Below are positions 8,490 through 16,610 of a DNA stretch of 64,000 bases, in pieces; within the stretch, counting starts at the first letter, position 1; each line of letters begins with the position of its first letter. This stretch comes from Pseudoxanthomonas helianthi (GTDB lineage Bacteria; Pseudomonadota; Gammaproteobacteria; Xanthomonadales; Xanthomonadaceae): assembly GCF_017939625.1 (NCBI RefSeq), contig NZ_JAGKTC010000003.1, positions 496,001 through 560,000 on the forward strand, in the 5' to 3' direction. The notes beneath the pieces were generated by a model that did not search any database, was not told where the DNA came from, and saw only the letters and a list, made by a program, of their open reading frames with translations. Made by a program: the position numbers and the translations under genes.

Positions 8490-9416
8490 TCAGCCCTGCG
8501 CCAGGGCGAAATCCAGCGCCGCGCGCACCGCCACCGCCTGCGCTTCGTTGCACTGCTCGGGCGTGGCGCGCGGAGAATCGGGGTAGACCTCGGTGGTCGT
8601 GGTGTAGCGCGCACCGGTGATGCCCGCGCACAGGCCCAGCGCGACCATCGCGTATTCGATCACGCCCGGCGCGACCACCGGCGATCCGATGATGGTGCCG
8701 TCCGGGTCGGCCGGGGCGATGTGGGTGACCTTCGCCACCGCCTCGATGATCGCCCGCTGGAACGCCGGCTGCGGATTGGCGCTGTCGTCGACCAGGTAGA
8801 AACCGTCGGGAATCGTCTCCGGCTCGTCCGGTTTGCCGTCGCGCGCGGCCAGCGCGGGGCGGAATTCGGATTCGTCGGTGTCGGTGGTTTCGTGCAGGTC
8901 GATGTGGACCAGGAAGCGCCCGCGCAGCGGCTGCACCAGCTTCCACAAGGCCGCCGATTCGCCGGCGGGACTGTCGGCGCGGAAGTTGCGGTTCGGATCC
9001 AGCGCATCCGGATTCCAGCGATGGATGCGCTCGTAGGCCCAAGGGCTGACGCAGGGCGCGATCAGCAGGTTGAGCCTGCCGGCATAACCGGCCGCATCGC
9101 GTTCGGCGAAACGCAGCGCACCGTGCACGCCGCTGGTTTCGTAGCCGTGCACGCCGCCGGTGACCAGGGCGACCGGCAAGGCCTCGTTCCAGTCGCGCGA
9201 GCGCAAGGCGAACAGCGGATAGCGTCCGTCCGGTCCGTAGTCGAGTTCGCCGTACTGGGCGACATCGAAACTCGCACGCAAGGCATCGATCTTCGAGACG
9301 ACGTCGTCCGCATAGCTGCGCAGCTTGCGCTGGCGCGAACGCCATTCGGCCTTTTCGGCCGCGCCCCACGGCTGGCCGGGGGTGCCGATGGGATAGAAAG
9401 CTTCGATCGTGGTCAT
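8490..9416 (-). CDS. M14-family metallocarboxypeptidase-like / deacylase
   Basis: A 308-residue cytoplasmic protein of the M14 fold. Zinc-binding HGYE is at residues 90-93 (GGVHGYETSG), the substrate-binding NRNF at about 142-145, and the third ligand His175 in HIDLHET. A Glu in TTTTEVYPD is the likely general base. The spacing suits the succinylglutamate-desuccinylase/aspartoacylase or small M14 branch rather than digestive carboxypeptidases. It would remove an acyl group or C-terminal residue from a small amino-acid derivative; the substrate is not predictable. No signal peptide is seen. The ATG at 9416 follows AGGA. The next gene upstream, a Tat-exported aldolase-like gene, is co-directional. 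Confidence 0.8.
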   Translation of the reverse strand: MTTIEAFYPIGTPGQPWGAAEKAEWRSRQRKLRSYADDVVSKIDALRASFDVAQYGELDYGPDGRYPLFALRSRDWNEALPVALVTGGVHGYETSGVHGALRFAERDAAGYAGRLNLLIAPCVSPWAYERIHRWNPDALDPNRNFRADSPAGESAALWKLVQPLRGRFLVHIDLHETTDTDESEFRPALAARDGKPDEPETIPDGFYLVDDSANPQPAFQRAIIEAVAKVTHIAPADPDGTIIGSPVVAPGVIEYAMVALGLCAGITGARYTTTTEVYPDSPRATPEQCNEAQAVAVRAALDFALAQG

Positions 9417-9462
9417 GCCGTCGTTCCTGTTCCGTGTTCGCCCTCGGGCGCAATGCGCCACT

Positions 9463-10620
9463 TTAGCCGAGGAACAGCGCCACGTATTCCTCGACCGGTC
9501 GCCGCAGGAGCGTGGTGTTGGCATACAGCGGGATGCGCCCGTCCTTCCAGCGGCCGACGCGGATACCGGCCTGGCGGCCGCGTTCGAACGCAGCCTCGGC
9601 CAGCGCCTGCTTCATTTCCAGCCAGAACACGTTCGAGGCCTGCGGAGAACTGCGCTCGCGTACTTTGCCGCTGGCGACCAGCGCGGACACCAGCTGGCGC
9701 GTGCGCTGGTGGGCCTGGGCGATGTCGGGGCCGAACTTCGGCAACGCGTCCAGCGCCAGCACGGCCGGCATCCAGCCCTGGTAGAGCGCGCCGCCGTATA
9801 CGTGGCGCAGATCGCGCGCTTCGGCGACGTCCTGCTTCGATCCCGCCAGCACCGCGCCGAACGGCGCGTCCAGGTATTTGTAGAGCGAGACGTAGACGGT
9901 ATCGAATTCCGCCACGTACGCCGCCAGGTCGAAAGCCGGCGGCGCCAGCAGCAACCGCGCGCCGTCCAGGTGCAGGCGCGCCCCATGCGCGCGGGCCAGC
10001 TTGGCGATGTCGCGGACCACGGCCAGCGGCACCATCTCGCCATCGGCGCGGCGCACCGGGGTTTCCAGGGATACCGCGCCGATCTTCATCGGATACGGGC
10101 CATTTTCCGACGCGTCGATCGCGGCGCGCACTTCGTCCAGCGTCGGACTGGCACGGCCCGGCGCGAGCGGCAGCAGGTTGATGCCGGACAGGCGCTGCGC
10201 GGCGTCGCTTTCGTCGCGGTACAGATGGCTTTCCTCTTGCACCAGCGCCCGACGCTGGTCGCCGCACAGCAGGCGCACGGCCACGTTGTTGGCCAGCGTG
10301 CCGCTCGGGAAGAACGCGCAGTCCTCCTTGCCCAGCAGCTTGGCGAACGCATGTTCCAGCGCTTCGACGGCGCCCTTCTCCTGGTAACGGTCGCGCACGT
10401 CGGGATTCGCACGCACCAGTTCGGCCAGGCGCGCCGACATCGCGACCGGGTCCGGCGGCGCGCTGTCGCCCACCAGCCAGACGCTGCGTGCGTCGATCGG
10501 CGGGAAGGCCGGCGGTTGCAGTGACGCGGGCGGAGTCGCGGTCTGGGCGAAGGCCGCGTCCGCTGCTGTGGCGGCGAGCGCGGCGCCAAGGGAACCTTGC
10601 AGGAAAGCACGTCGGTCCAC
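9463..10620 (-). CDS. Tat-exported threonine-aldolase-like PLP enzyme
   Basis: The protein is 385 residues. After the leader it has the fold-type I PLP architecture of low-specificity L-threonine aldolases. FFPSGTLANNVAVRLL binds the cofactor phosphate, HLDGARLLLAPPAF carries the Asp that contacts the pyridine ring, and SLYKYLDAPFGAVLAG carries the Schiff-base Lys. The N-terminus VDRRAFLQGSLGAALAATAADAAFA is a twin-arginine signal, which is unusual for a threonine aldolase and suggests export of the folded holoenzyme. The start is a GTG at 10620; GGAG sits 7 nt upstream, and no in-frame ATG keeps the RR motif. The reaction would be cleavage of beta-hydroxy amino acids to glycine plus aldehyde; the actual substrate is unknown. 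Confidence 0.85.
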   Translation of the reverse strand: MDRRAFLQGSLGAALAATAADAAFAQTATPPASLQPPAFPPIDARSVWLVGDSAPPDPVAMSARLAELVRANPDVRDRYQEKGAVEALEHAFAKLLGKEDCAFFPSGTLANNVAVRLLCGDQRRALVQEESHLYRDESDAAQRLSGINLLPLAPGRASPTLDEVRAAIDASENGPYPMKIGAVSLETPVRRADGEMVPLAVVRDIAKLARAHGARLHLDGARLLLAPPAFDLAAYVAEFDTVYVSLYKYLDAPFGAVLAGSKQDVAEARDLRHVYGGALYQGWMPAVLALDALPKFGPDIAQAHQRTRQLVSALVASGKVRERSSPQASNVFWLEMKQALAEAAFERGRQAGIRVGRWKDGRIPLYANTTLLRRPVEEYVALFLG

Positions 10621-10791
10621 GAGCGAACTCCAGGATGAGTTACCGCGATTATCGAAGCGCCGCCGCGATCCGGCCACCCTGCCTTTCGGCACATCGCGAA
10701 CGTCGCGAACCCGCCGACGAACGGATGTTCCGAAGGCTTGCCGCGGCCTACACTGCCGTCGTAGTCGCAGTATTTCGCCGGAGATTCCGCG

Positions 10792-11868
10792 ATGCTGAAT
10801 TGGCTCCTGGCCACCGCACTGGCCGTACAGGCCAATGCATTTCCGCCGACGCCGACGGTGGAATTGCCTCCGCCGCCGGAACAGGTGATGGCGGTGCCGG
10901 ACGAATTGCGCACGATGCTGCAGCGGCAGGTCATCGAGCCTTCCGGCAACAGCCGCAGGCGCCGGCTCGACCTGTTGCTCGACTTCATGTTCGACCCGGC
11001 CGGCCTCGGCATGCAGTACCAGTACGACGCTTCGTCCACCGTCGCCGAGTCGTTCCGCACGCGCAAGGCCAATTGCCTGGCCTTCACCCTGATGACGGTG
11101 GCCCTGGGGCGCGAGGCGGGCCTGACCGTGTTCGGGCAGGAAATAGACCGCGTACTGTCCTGGCAACTGACCGGCAGCGTGGTCATGCAGAACACGCATA
11201 CCAACGCCGGGGTGATGATCAATGGCGAACGCCTCGTCGTCGACGTGGCTTCGGACGAACTGTTGCCGATCACCCCGCCGCGCCGGATCGAAGACCAACG
11301 CCTGCTCGCCCTTTTCTACAACAACAATGCCATGCAGTTGATGGTCGATGGCCATGCGCAGCAGGCCCGCACCTGGCTGGACGCCGCGCTGAAGCTGGGT
11401 GCGGACCCGATGCTGTGGAACAACGCCGGCGTGCTCAGCCTGCGCACGGGCGACAGCCCGGCGGCGGAACGCCTGTTCCTGCGGGCGCTGAAGCAGAACC
11501 CGCGCCACAACGCTTCGTTGTTCAACCTGGTGGCCCTGTACCAGCGCAACGGCGACACCGTTCGCGCGGAACGCTGGAAGAAGCGTGCCGACCGCGTGCT
11601 GCGCCGCGACCCGGTGCAGCAATTCAGCTGGGGCCTGCAAAGCGAACAGGCCGGCAATTACGCCGAAGCGGTCCGCCATTTCCGCCAGGCCATCGCCCTG
11701 GACCGCGACGAACAGCTGTTCCATTTCGGCCTGGCCCGCGCCTATATGCGCCTCGGCCGGTTGCGCTTGGCCGACAACGAACTGGTCCGCGCCCACGACC
11801 TCAGCAGCGGCGACCAGCAGGCGCGCTACCAGACCAAGCTGGACGCGCTGCGGCGCATGCAGCATTGA
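10792..11868 (+). CDS. Exported transglutaminase-like and TPR repeat protein
   Basis: A 358-residue protein with a short signal peptide (LNWLLATALAVQANA). Residues about 75-165 resemble a transglutaminase-like domain: Cys in RKANCLAFTLMTV, His in MQNTHTNAGVM and Asp in LVVDVASD are in the C-H-D order. Residues about 175-350 are tetratricopeptide repeats (ARTWLDAALKLGADPMLWNNAGVLSLRTGD, AERLFLRALKQNPRHNASLFNLVALYQRNGD, AVRHFRQAIALDRDEQLFHFGLARAYMRLGR). The TPRs probably bind a partner protein in the periplasm. GGAG is 9 nt before the ATG at 10792. It is divergent from the aldolase gene and convergent with the DUF1801 gene. Confidence 0.8.
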   Translation: MLNWLLATALAVQANAFPPTPTVELPPPPEQVMAVPDELRTMLQRQVIEPSGNSRRRRLDLLLDFMFDPAGLGMQYQYDASSTVAESFRTRKANCLAFTLMTVALGREAGLTVFGQEIDRVLSWQLTGSVVMQNTHTNAGVMINGERLVVDVASDELLPITPPRRIEDQRLLALFYNNNAMQLMVDGHAQQARTWLDAALKLGADPMLWNNAGVLSLRTGDSPAAERLFLRALKQNPRHNASLFNLVALYQRNGDTVRAERWKKRADRVLRRDPVQQFSWGLQSEQAGNYAEAVRHFRQAIALDRDEQLFHFGLARAYMRLGRLRLADNELVRAHDLSSGDQQARYQTKLDALRRMQH

Positions 11869-11885
11869 CCGGCGCGAAACGCCGG
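11869..11885. terminator. Short hairpin between convergent genes
   Basis: CCGGCG-CGAAA-CGCCGG lies immediately after the stop at 11868 and 5 nt before the end of the opposing gene. It has no U-run, so termination is only inferred. Confidence 0.35.
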
Positions 11886-11890
11886 CCCGA

Positions 11891-12397
11891 TCAGGCCCCG
11901 GCGGCCCGCTTCACCAGCGCGGCGATCTTCGCTTCCACCGTCGCGTTCAGTTCCTTCAGCGCGAAGGCGATCGGCCACATCGCACCGTCGTCGAGCATGG
12001 CCTTGTCGTTGAAACCGAACGTCGCGTAGCGGTCGCCGAACTTGCCCGCATCGCGGAAGAAGCACACGACCTTCTCGTCCTGCGCGTACGCGGGCATGCC
12101 GTACCAGGTCTTCGGCATCAGCGCCGGCGCGGCCGCGGTGACGATGGCGTGCAGGCGCTTGGCCATGGCGCGATCGGGTTCCTTCATCCCGGCGATGGCC
12201 GCCAGCACGGCGCGCTCGCCTTCCGCCCGGCTCTTGTTCGCGCGCGCTTCCGCCTTCAGTTCCTGTGCACGCGCCTTCATCGCGGCGCGCTCGTCGGCAC
12301 TGAAGCCCTCGGACGGCTTGCTGGCCTTGGCCGCGCGCTTGGCGGGTTTGGCTGCGCTTTTCGCGGACTTGGCCGCGCTCTTCTTCGTCGTGCTCAT
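11891..12397 (-). CDS. DUF1801 / YdhG-like protein with Lys/Ala-rich N-tail
   Basis: A 168-residue protein. The first 30 residues are Ser/Lys/Ala repeats ([21 protein letters not shown]) resembling histone-H1-like tails. The rest matches the DUF1801/YdhG fold: [37 protein letters not shown] is the typical core, a small domain related to frataxin-like iron-binding proteins. The start ATG overlaps the stop of the upstream VOC gene by 4 nt, so the two are translationally coupled. Function is unknown; DUF1801 proteins often travel with VOC and AraC genes, as here. Confidence 0.8.
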   Translation of the reverse strand: MSTTKKSAAKSAKSAAKPAKRAAKASKPSEGFSADERAAMKARAQELKAEARANKSRAEGERAVLAAIAGMKEPDRAMAKRLHAIVTAAAPALMPKTWYGMPAYAQDEKVVCFFRDAGKFGDRYATFGFNDKAMLDDGAMWPIAFALKELNATVEAKIAALVKRAAGA

Positions 12398-12804
12398 GAC
12401 CGCTCCTGTACGCGCAAAAGGTTGCCTGCGGGATCGCGCACGGCGCAGTCGCGCACGCCGTACGGCTGCATCGTCGGCTCCTCCACGATTTCCGCGCCGC
12501 TGGCCTGGATCCGCTCGAACGCGGCATCCAGGTCCTTCGTCGCCAGCAGCATGCTGGCGTAGGTGCCCTTCGCCATCATGTCGGCGATGGTGCGCTTCTC
12601 CTCGTCGGTGACGCCGGGGCTCGCCGCCGGCGGGAACAGCACGATCGACGTGCCCGGCTGGCCGGCCGGGCCGACCGTGATCCAGCGCATGCCGTTGTAG
12701 CCGACGTCGTTGCGGACCTCGAAGCCGAGGGTATCCCGATAGAATGCCAGCGAGGCGTCCGGATCGGTGTGCGGGAGAAAACTGGCGTGGATGTTGATGT
12801 CCAT
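12394..12804 (-). CDS. VOC family (glyoxalase/bleomycin-resistance fold) protein
   Basis: A 136-residue vicinal-oxygen-chelate domain protein. It begins [30 protein letters not shown], the first beta-alpha-beta module. Its second module ends in [14 protein letters not shown], where the terminal Glu of the usual DPxGN..xxxE pattern is a metal-ligand position. Such proteins isomerise, cleave or sequester small molecules; no substrate can be assigned. It lies between the AraC-type regulator and the DUF1801 gene, all on the minus strand, and probably forms an operon with them. Confidence 0.85.
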   Translation of the reverse strand: MDINIHASFLPHTDPDASLAFYRDTLGFEVRNDVGYNGMRWITVGPAGQPGTSIVLFPPAASPGVTDEEKRTIADMMAKGTYASMLLATKDLDAAFERIQASGAEIVEEPTMQPYGVRDCAVRDPAGNLLRVQERS

Positions 12805-12838
12805 GGGGTTTCCGTTCGGTGTGGTGGGAGCCGTCAGC

Positions 12839-13300
12839 CTAGCGAGGCCCCCGGGCCGGCGCTTCTCGATTCCTGACCGGTCGCGTCACCTGCCGGGCCA
12901 CGCAGGCCGGCATGCCGGCGGTGGCTTCGCCGCACTGCTGGCGGTAGGCGTTGGGCGACATGCCGACCAGTTCGGAGAAGCGCGTGCTGAAGGTGCCCAA
13001 CGATGCGCAACCGACCGTGAAGCACACGTCGGTGACGCTGAGGTCGCCGCGCCGCAGCAGCGCCATCGCGCGCTCGATGCGCCGGGTCATCAGGTAGCTG
13101 TACGGGGATTCGCCGAAGGCGGCCTTGAATTCTCGGCTCAGGTGGCCGGCGGACATGTGCACGCCACGGGCGAGTTCGTCCACGTTGAGCGGTTTGGCGT
13201 ATTCGCGGTCGATGCGGTCGCGCACGCGGCGCAGACGCGCGAAGTCGCGCAGGCGGGTGTCCGTGGCAGGGTCGCGGGTCACGGGGCGCGATGGTTCCAC
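12839..13300 (-). CDS. AraC-family transcriptional regulator (DNA-binding domain only)
   Basis: A 153-residue protein made almost wholly of the two-helix-turn-helix AraC/XylS domain. The first HTH is around NVDELARGVHMSAGHLSREFKAAFGESPYSYLMTRRIERAMALL; the second is around SVTDVCFTVGCASLGTFSTRFSELVGMSPNAYRQ. There is no N-terminal ligand-binding domain, so it is a short form that may respond through a partner or act constitutively. The GTG at 13300 is taken as start because the AraC domain begins shortly after; its ribosome-binding site is weak and a start some residues later is possible. It likely controls the VOC-DUF1801 pair just downstream. Confidence 0.82.
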   Translation of the reverse strand: MEPSRPVTRDPATDTRLRDFARLRRVRDRIDREYAKPLNVDELARGVHMSAGHLSREFKAAFGESPYSYLMTRRIERAMALLRRGDLSVTDVCFTVGCASLGTFSTRFSELVGMSPNAYRQQCGEATAGMPACVARQVTRPVRNREAPARGPR

Positions 13301-13479
13301 AAGCGGCGCAGACGCTCAAGCACACGCCGGCCACCGAAGCGATGACCCGAACTTCGACGATCGGGCCGTCGACGCCGCGATCTCACATCAGGAAAACGGG
13401 CGATTGACAGGGCCTGCCGGCATCCGCAGGCTGGCGGCCTTGCGGCCGACAGGCGCATGAATCAGCCGGAGCGACACCC

Positions 13480-14301
13480 ATGCCCCCGCGATCCGCTTGG
13501 TATGTCTGGGGATATTTGTTGCTGGTATCCATAGCCGCGTTCGGCGCGGCGTTTCTGGCGATGATCGTGACCGGACGCAACGCCGATCCGGCTCAGGCCT
13601 GGCTCGCGCGATGTGCGCTGGTCGTGGCGCTGGTGGTCGGCGTGACGTGGCTGTATCTGCGGCGCGACGGTCTGCGCTGGTCCCGCTACGGCGTGTCAGC
13701 GGATGCCAGGAGTGCGGTGGCATGCTTCGCCGGCATGGCAGGCGGCGCCTTGCTGGCGCTGTCGTGGACCCTGATCGTCTGGGCATGGGCTCCGTTTCAT
13801 TGGCAATCCAACCCCGCCTTGCGCATCGATGCGCTGCTGACCGGCGTGCTCGCCGCGGTGGCAATGGGCGTCGCCGAAGAAGTGGGCTATCGCAGCTATG
13901 GACTGGAGCGCCTGCACGTCCAGTATGGCGCCGCCATCAGCGTGCTGGCGCCGAGCGCGGTGTTCGTGCTGGCCCACCTGAGCGGCGGCATGCCCTGGCT
14001 GGCCGGCCTGCTGGTGGTGGGCTCCGGCAGCCTGTTGTACGGCAGCCTGATGCTGGCCTCGCGCAGCCTGCCGTTCGTTGCGGCTTTCCATATCGCCAAC
14101 AACCTGGTCCAGGACGCCCTGCTGCGAACGGGTACGGGTTCGCTCTGGCAACCCGTCTTCGAGAACGCCGAAGCGCCTCACCGGCACCAGTTGGTGATCT
14201 GGATGTGCATGGCCGGCGTCAACCTGGCCATCGCGGGATGGGCGTGGACGCACCGGACGAGATTCCGGACGGCGGAAGCTGCGCTCGGCAGCCGCTCATG
14301 A
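13480..14301 (+). CDS. CPBP family intramembrane metal-independent endopeptidase
   Basis: A 273-residue membrane protein of the CAAX-protease/bacteriocin-processing (CPBP, Abi) family. It has about eight hydrophobic segments. The active-site motif AEEVGYRSYG (EExxxR) sits near residue 133, with the two conserved His in VFVLAHLSGG and AAFHIANN in the following helices. These proteases cut within membranes; known roles include prenyl-protein processing and bacteriocin immunity, but the target here is unknown. GGAG lies 9 nt before the ATG at 13480. No partner gene is adjacent. Confidence 0.88.
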   Translation: MPPRSAWYVWGYLLLVSIAAFGAAFLAMIVTGRNADPAQAWLARCALVVALVVGVTWLYLRRDGLRWSRYGVSADARSAVACFAGMAGGALLALSWTLIVWAWAPFHWQSNPALRIDALLTGVLAAVAMGVAEEVGYRSYGLERLHVQYGAAISVLAPSAVFVLAHLSGGMPWLAGLLVVGSGSLLYGSLMLASRSLPFVAAFHIANNLVQDALLRTGTGSLWQPVFENAEAPHRHQLVIWMCMAGVNLAIAGWAWTHRTRFRTAEAALGSRS

Positions 14302-14365
14302 CCGAAGTGGACAGCCAGCCGATCACGGGGTCGACACGCGCACGTTCGATCCTAGCCTCGCACGA

Positions 14366-14926
14366 TCACCACCATGCGGGTTGCCCCGGCTGCAGCGGAA
14401 CGCATCCCTCGTAGCGTCCGGGCACGGCGACGTAGCGGGTGGCACGGGTCGCGCCGATTTCGGAACTGAAATAGGCGTTGAGCGCCAGCGAGCGCACGCT
14501 GGAGAACCAGTGCGTGTCACCCGCCTTCTGCGCCGCCTCGTCCAGCTCGCGCAACAGCCCCTCGCGTTCGGCCTGGGCCAGCGTGGCGAAAGCGCCGCCG
14601 CGCTGGCGGCAGGTTTCGCGCAATGCCTGCAGCCCCGCGGCGACGCGCTTTTGCACGTCCACGCTTTCGCAATCGGCCAGCAACAGCGCCATCGTCGCAC
14701 CGACGCCCGCCGCCTTCGCGCCCGGCGAAGCCGCGGTGGTCGGCAGCAAGGTATCGGCGATGTCCTCGAGCAGCATCGTGTCGTCCTGCGCCGACGCGGC
14801 GGCCGTGGCATCGCCCTGGCCACCCTTGCAGGCGGCCAGCAGGCCCGGCACCAGCAGCGCGCCGCCGATCAGGCCCGCGGTCTTCAACGCCTCGCGGCGG
14901 CTCGGCGATCGAATCGGTCCGTTCAC
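14366..14926 (-). CDS. Gluconate 2-dehydrogenase subunit 3-like protein (small subunit of sugar 3-dehydrogenase)
   Basis: A 186-residue protein with a twin-arginine-like leader (SRREALKTAGLIGGALLVPGLLAAC). The Cys would be lipidated if the lipobox LLAAC is used. The body, DDTMLLEDIADTLLPTTAASPGAKAAGVG...LLADC and later helices, matches the Gluconate_2-dh3 family. These small subunits pair with flavin GMC dehydrogenases in the periplasm. It starts with GTG at 14926, overlapping the stop of the GMC gene (GTGA) with GAGG 8 nt upstream, so the two are translationally coupled. Being third in this operon, it probably chaperones export of, or anchors, the GMC subunit. Confidence 0.85.
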   Translation of the reverse strand: MNGPIRSPSRREALKTAGLIGGALLVPGLLAACKGGQGDATAAASAQDDTMLLEDIADTLLPTTAASPGAKAAGVGATMALLLADCESVDVQKRVAAGLQALRETCRQRGGAFATLAQAEREGLLRELDEAAQKAGDTHWFSSVRSLALNAYFSSEIGATRATRYVAVPGRYEGCVPLQPGQPAWW

Positions 14927-16608
14927 AGGTTGCGCCTCTTCAGTTCCTCGACCGCGTGGTTCACCGCGCGCGCGGTCAACGCCATGTACAGCAGCGACGG
15001 CGACTGGTTGCCGGTCGAGGTCATGCACGCGCCGTCGGTGACGAACACGTTCGGGCACGCATGCAGCTGGTTCCATTGGTTGAGCAGCGAGGTCTCCGGA
15101 TCGCGACCCATGCGGCAACCGCCCATCTCGTGGATGTCGCGCCCCGGATACCACTGGGTGTCGGCGGTCTGGATGTCGCGGCAGCCGGCCACTTCCAGCA
15201 TTTCCTTGGCCTGCGCGCGCCAGTCGCGGACCATGCGTTCGTCGTTGTCGTCGTATTCGACCGAGGTCACCAGCTGCGGGATGCCCCATTGGTCCTTCAG
15301 CGTGTCGTGCAGGCGCACGTGGTTGCTCTGCTTCGGGATGGTTTCGCCCTGCATGTACACGTAGATCTTCCACTGGCCCGGCTGCGCCTGCGCGTCCTTG
15401 TACGCGCCGCCGACGCGCCCGGGCGATGGCGCGCCGCGTTCGCGGTAGGCGCCGGTGAAGGTGGTGTAGCCGCCGACGAAATCCATCTCGTGCCGCTTCA
15501 GGTTGCGGAAGTTCGGGATGATGCACTCCGACGGCCGCCGCCCGTAGTAATAGCCGTCCTCGAAGCCGTCGATGGTGCCGCCGCCGTTGGCGCGGTAGCT
15601 CTGGAAGGCAACATGGGTGCCGAGCAGGCCGTTGTCGTTGCCCAGCCCGTGCGGGAAGCGCGACGACACCGAGTTCATCAGCACCAGCACCGAATTCAGG
15701 GCCGACGCGTTGAGGAACACGATCTTCGCCCGGTACTCGGTGACCTCGTGGGTGTGCGCATCGATCACCCGCACCCCGGTCGCGCGGTTGCTGCGCTCGT
15801 CGTACAGGATCGAATGCACCACCGAGTCCGGGCGCAGGGTCAGGTTGCCGGTCTTCGCCGCCCACGGCAGCGTGGACGAATTCGAACTGAAGTACGCACC
15901 GAACGGACAACCGCGCCAGCACAGGTTGCGCGACATGCACGCGCTGCGCCCCTGCTCCAGGTGGATCGGCTCGGGCTTGGTCAGCTGCGCCCAGCGGCCT
16001 TGGACCACGTAGCGGTCGCCGTAGTGCTTGCGGATGCGTTCGCTGTAGGCCTTCTCGACGCAGTTGAAATCGAACGGCGGCAGGAATTCCCCGTCCGGCA
16101 TCGAATCGATCCCGTCGCGCGCGCCGCACACGCCGATGAACTTCTCCACATGCGAATACCACGGCGCGATGTCGTCGTAGCCGATCGGCCAGCCGATGCC
16201 GTAGCCGTCGCGTTCCGGCGCCTCGAAGTCGTAGCGGCTCCAGCGCTGGCAGGCGCGGCCCCACATGATCGACTTGCCGCCGACCTGGTAGCCGCGGATC
16301 CAGTCGAACGGCTTTTCCTGCACGTAGGGGTGGTCGCCGTCCTTGATGAAGAAATGGGTCACGTCCTCGGCGGCGATCCGCGAGGCGACTGGGTTCTGTT
16401 CGCGGTATTCGCGGGTCAGCGCGCCGCGATGCGGCAGTTCCCATGGCGCCTTCAGCGCGGTCGGGTAATCCTTGATGTGCTCGACGTTGCGGCCGCGTTC
16501 CAGCACCAGGGTCTTCAGGCCCTTCTCGCACAGTTCCTTGGCGGCCCAGCCGCCGGAGATGCCGGAACCAATGACGATAGCGTCGTAGATGTTTGCGTCG
16601 TTGGCCAT
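14923..16608 (-). CDS. GMC-family FAD-dependent oxidoreductase (probable sugar 3-dehydrogenase large subunit)
   Basis: A 561-residue flavoprotein. The N-terminal FAD motif is AIVIGSGISGGWAAKEL (GxGxxG), followed by VLERG. The GMC signature region GGKSIMWGRACQRWS and the C-terminal HEMGGCRMG...NVFVTDGACMTSTGNQSPSLLYMALTARA give the conserved His and Asn of the active site. The protein has no signal of its own; the Tat-leader small subunit downstream could carry it to the periplasm. With a DUF1080 protein upstream it fits the glycoside 3-dehydrogenase type, which oxidises the C3 hydroxyl of sugars or glycosides. No cytochrome c subunit is seen nearby. Confidence 0.9.
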   Translation of the reverse strand: MANDANIYDAIVIGSGISGGWAAKELCEKGLKTLVLERGRNVEHIKDYPTALKAPWELPHRGALTREYREQNPVASRIAAEDVTHFFIKDGDHPYVQEKPFDWIRGYQVGGKSIMWGRACQRWSRYDFEAPERDGYGIGWPIGYDDIAPWYSHVEKFIGVCGARDGIDSMPDGEFLPPFDFNCVEKAYSERIRKHYGDRYVVQGRWAQLTKPEPIHLEQGRSACMSRNLCWRGCPFGAYFSSNSSTLPWAAKTGNLTLRPDSVVHSILYDERSNRATGVRVIDAHTHEVTEYRAKIVFLNASALNSVLVLMNSVSSRFPHGLGNDNGLLGTHVAFQSYRANGGGTIDGFEDGYYYGRRPSECIIPNFRNLKRHEMDFVGGYTTFTGAYRERGAPSPGRVGGAYKDAQAQPGQWKIYVYMQGETIPKQSNHVRLHDTLKDQWGIPQLVTSVEYDDNDERMVRDWRAQAKEMLEVAGCRDIQTADTQWYPGRDIHEMGGCRMGRDPETSLLNQWNQLHACPNVFVTDGACMTSTGNQSPSLLYMALTARAVNHAVEELKRRNL

Positions 16609-16610
16609 GC

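Noticed and set aside
14366-16608. Gluconate 2-dehydrogenase itself
   Set aside because: No cytochrome c subunit is present, and the partner upstream is a DUF1080 protein, which points to sugar C3 oxidation.
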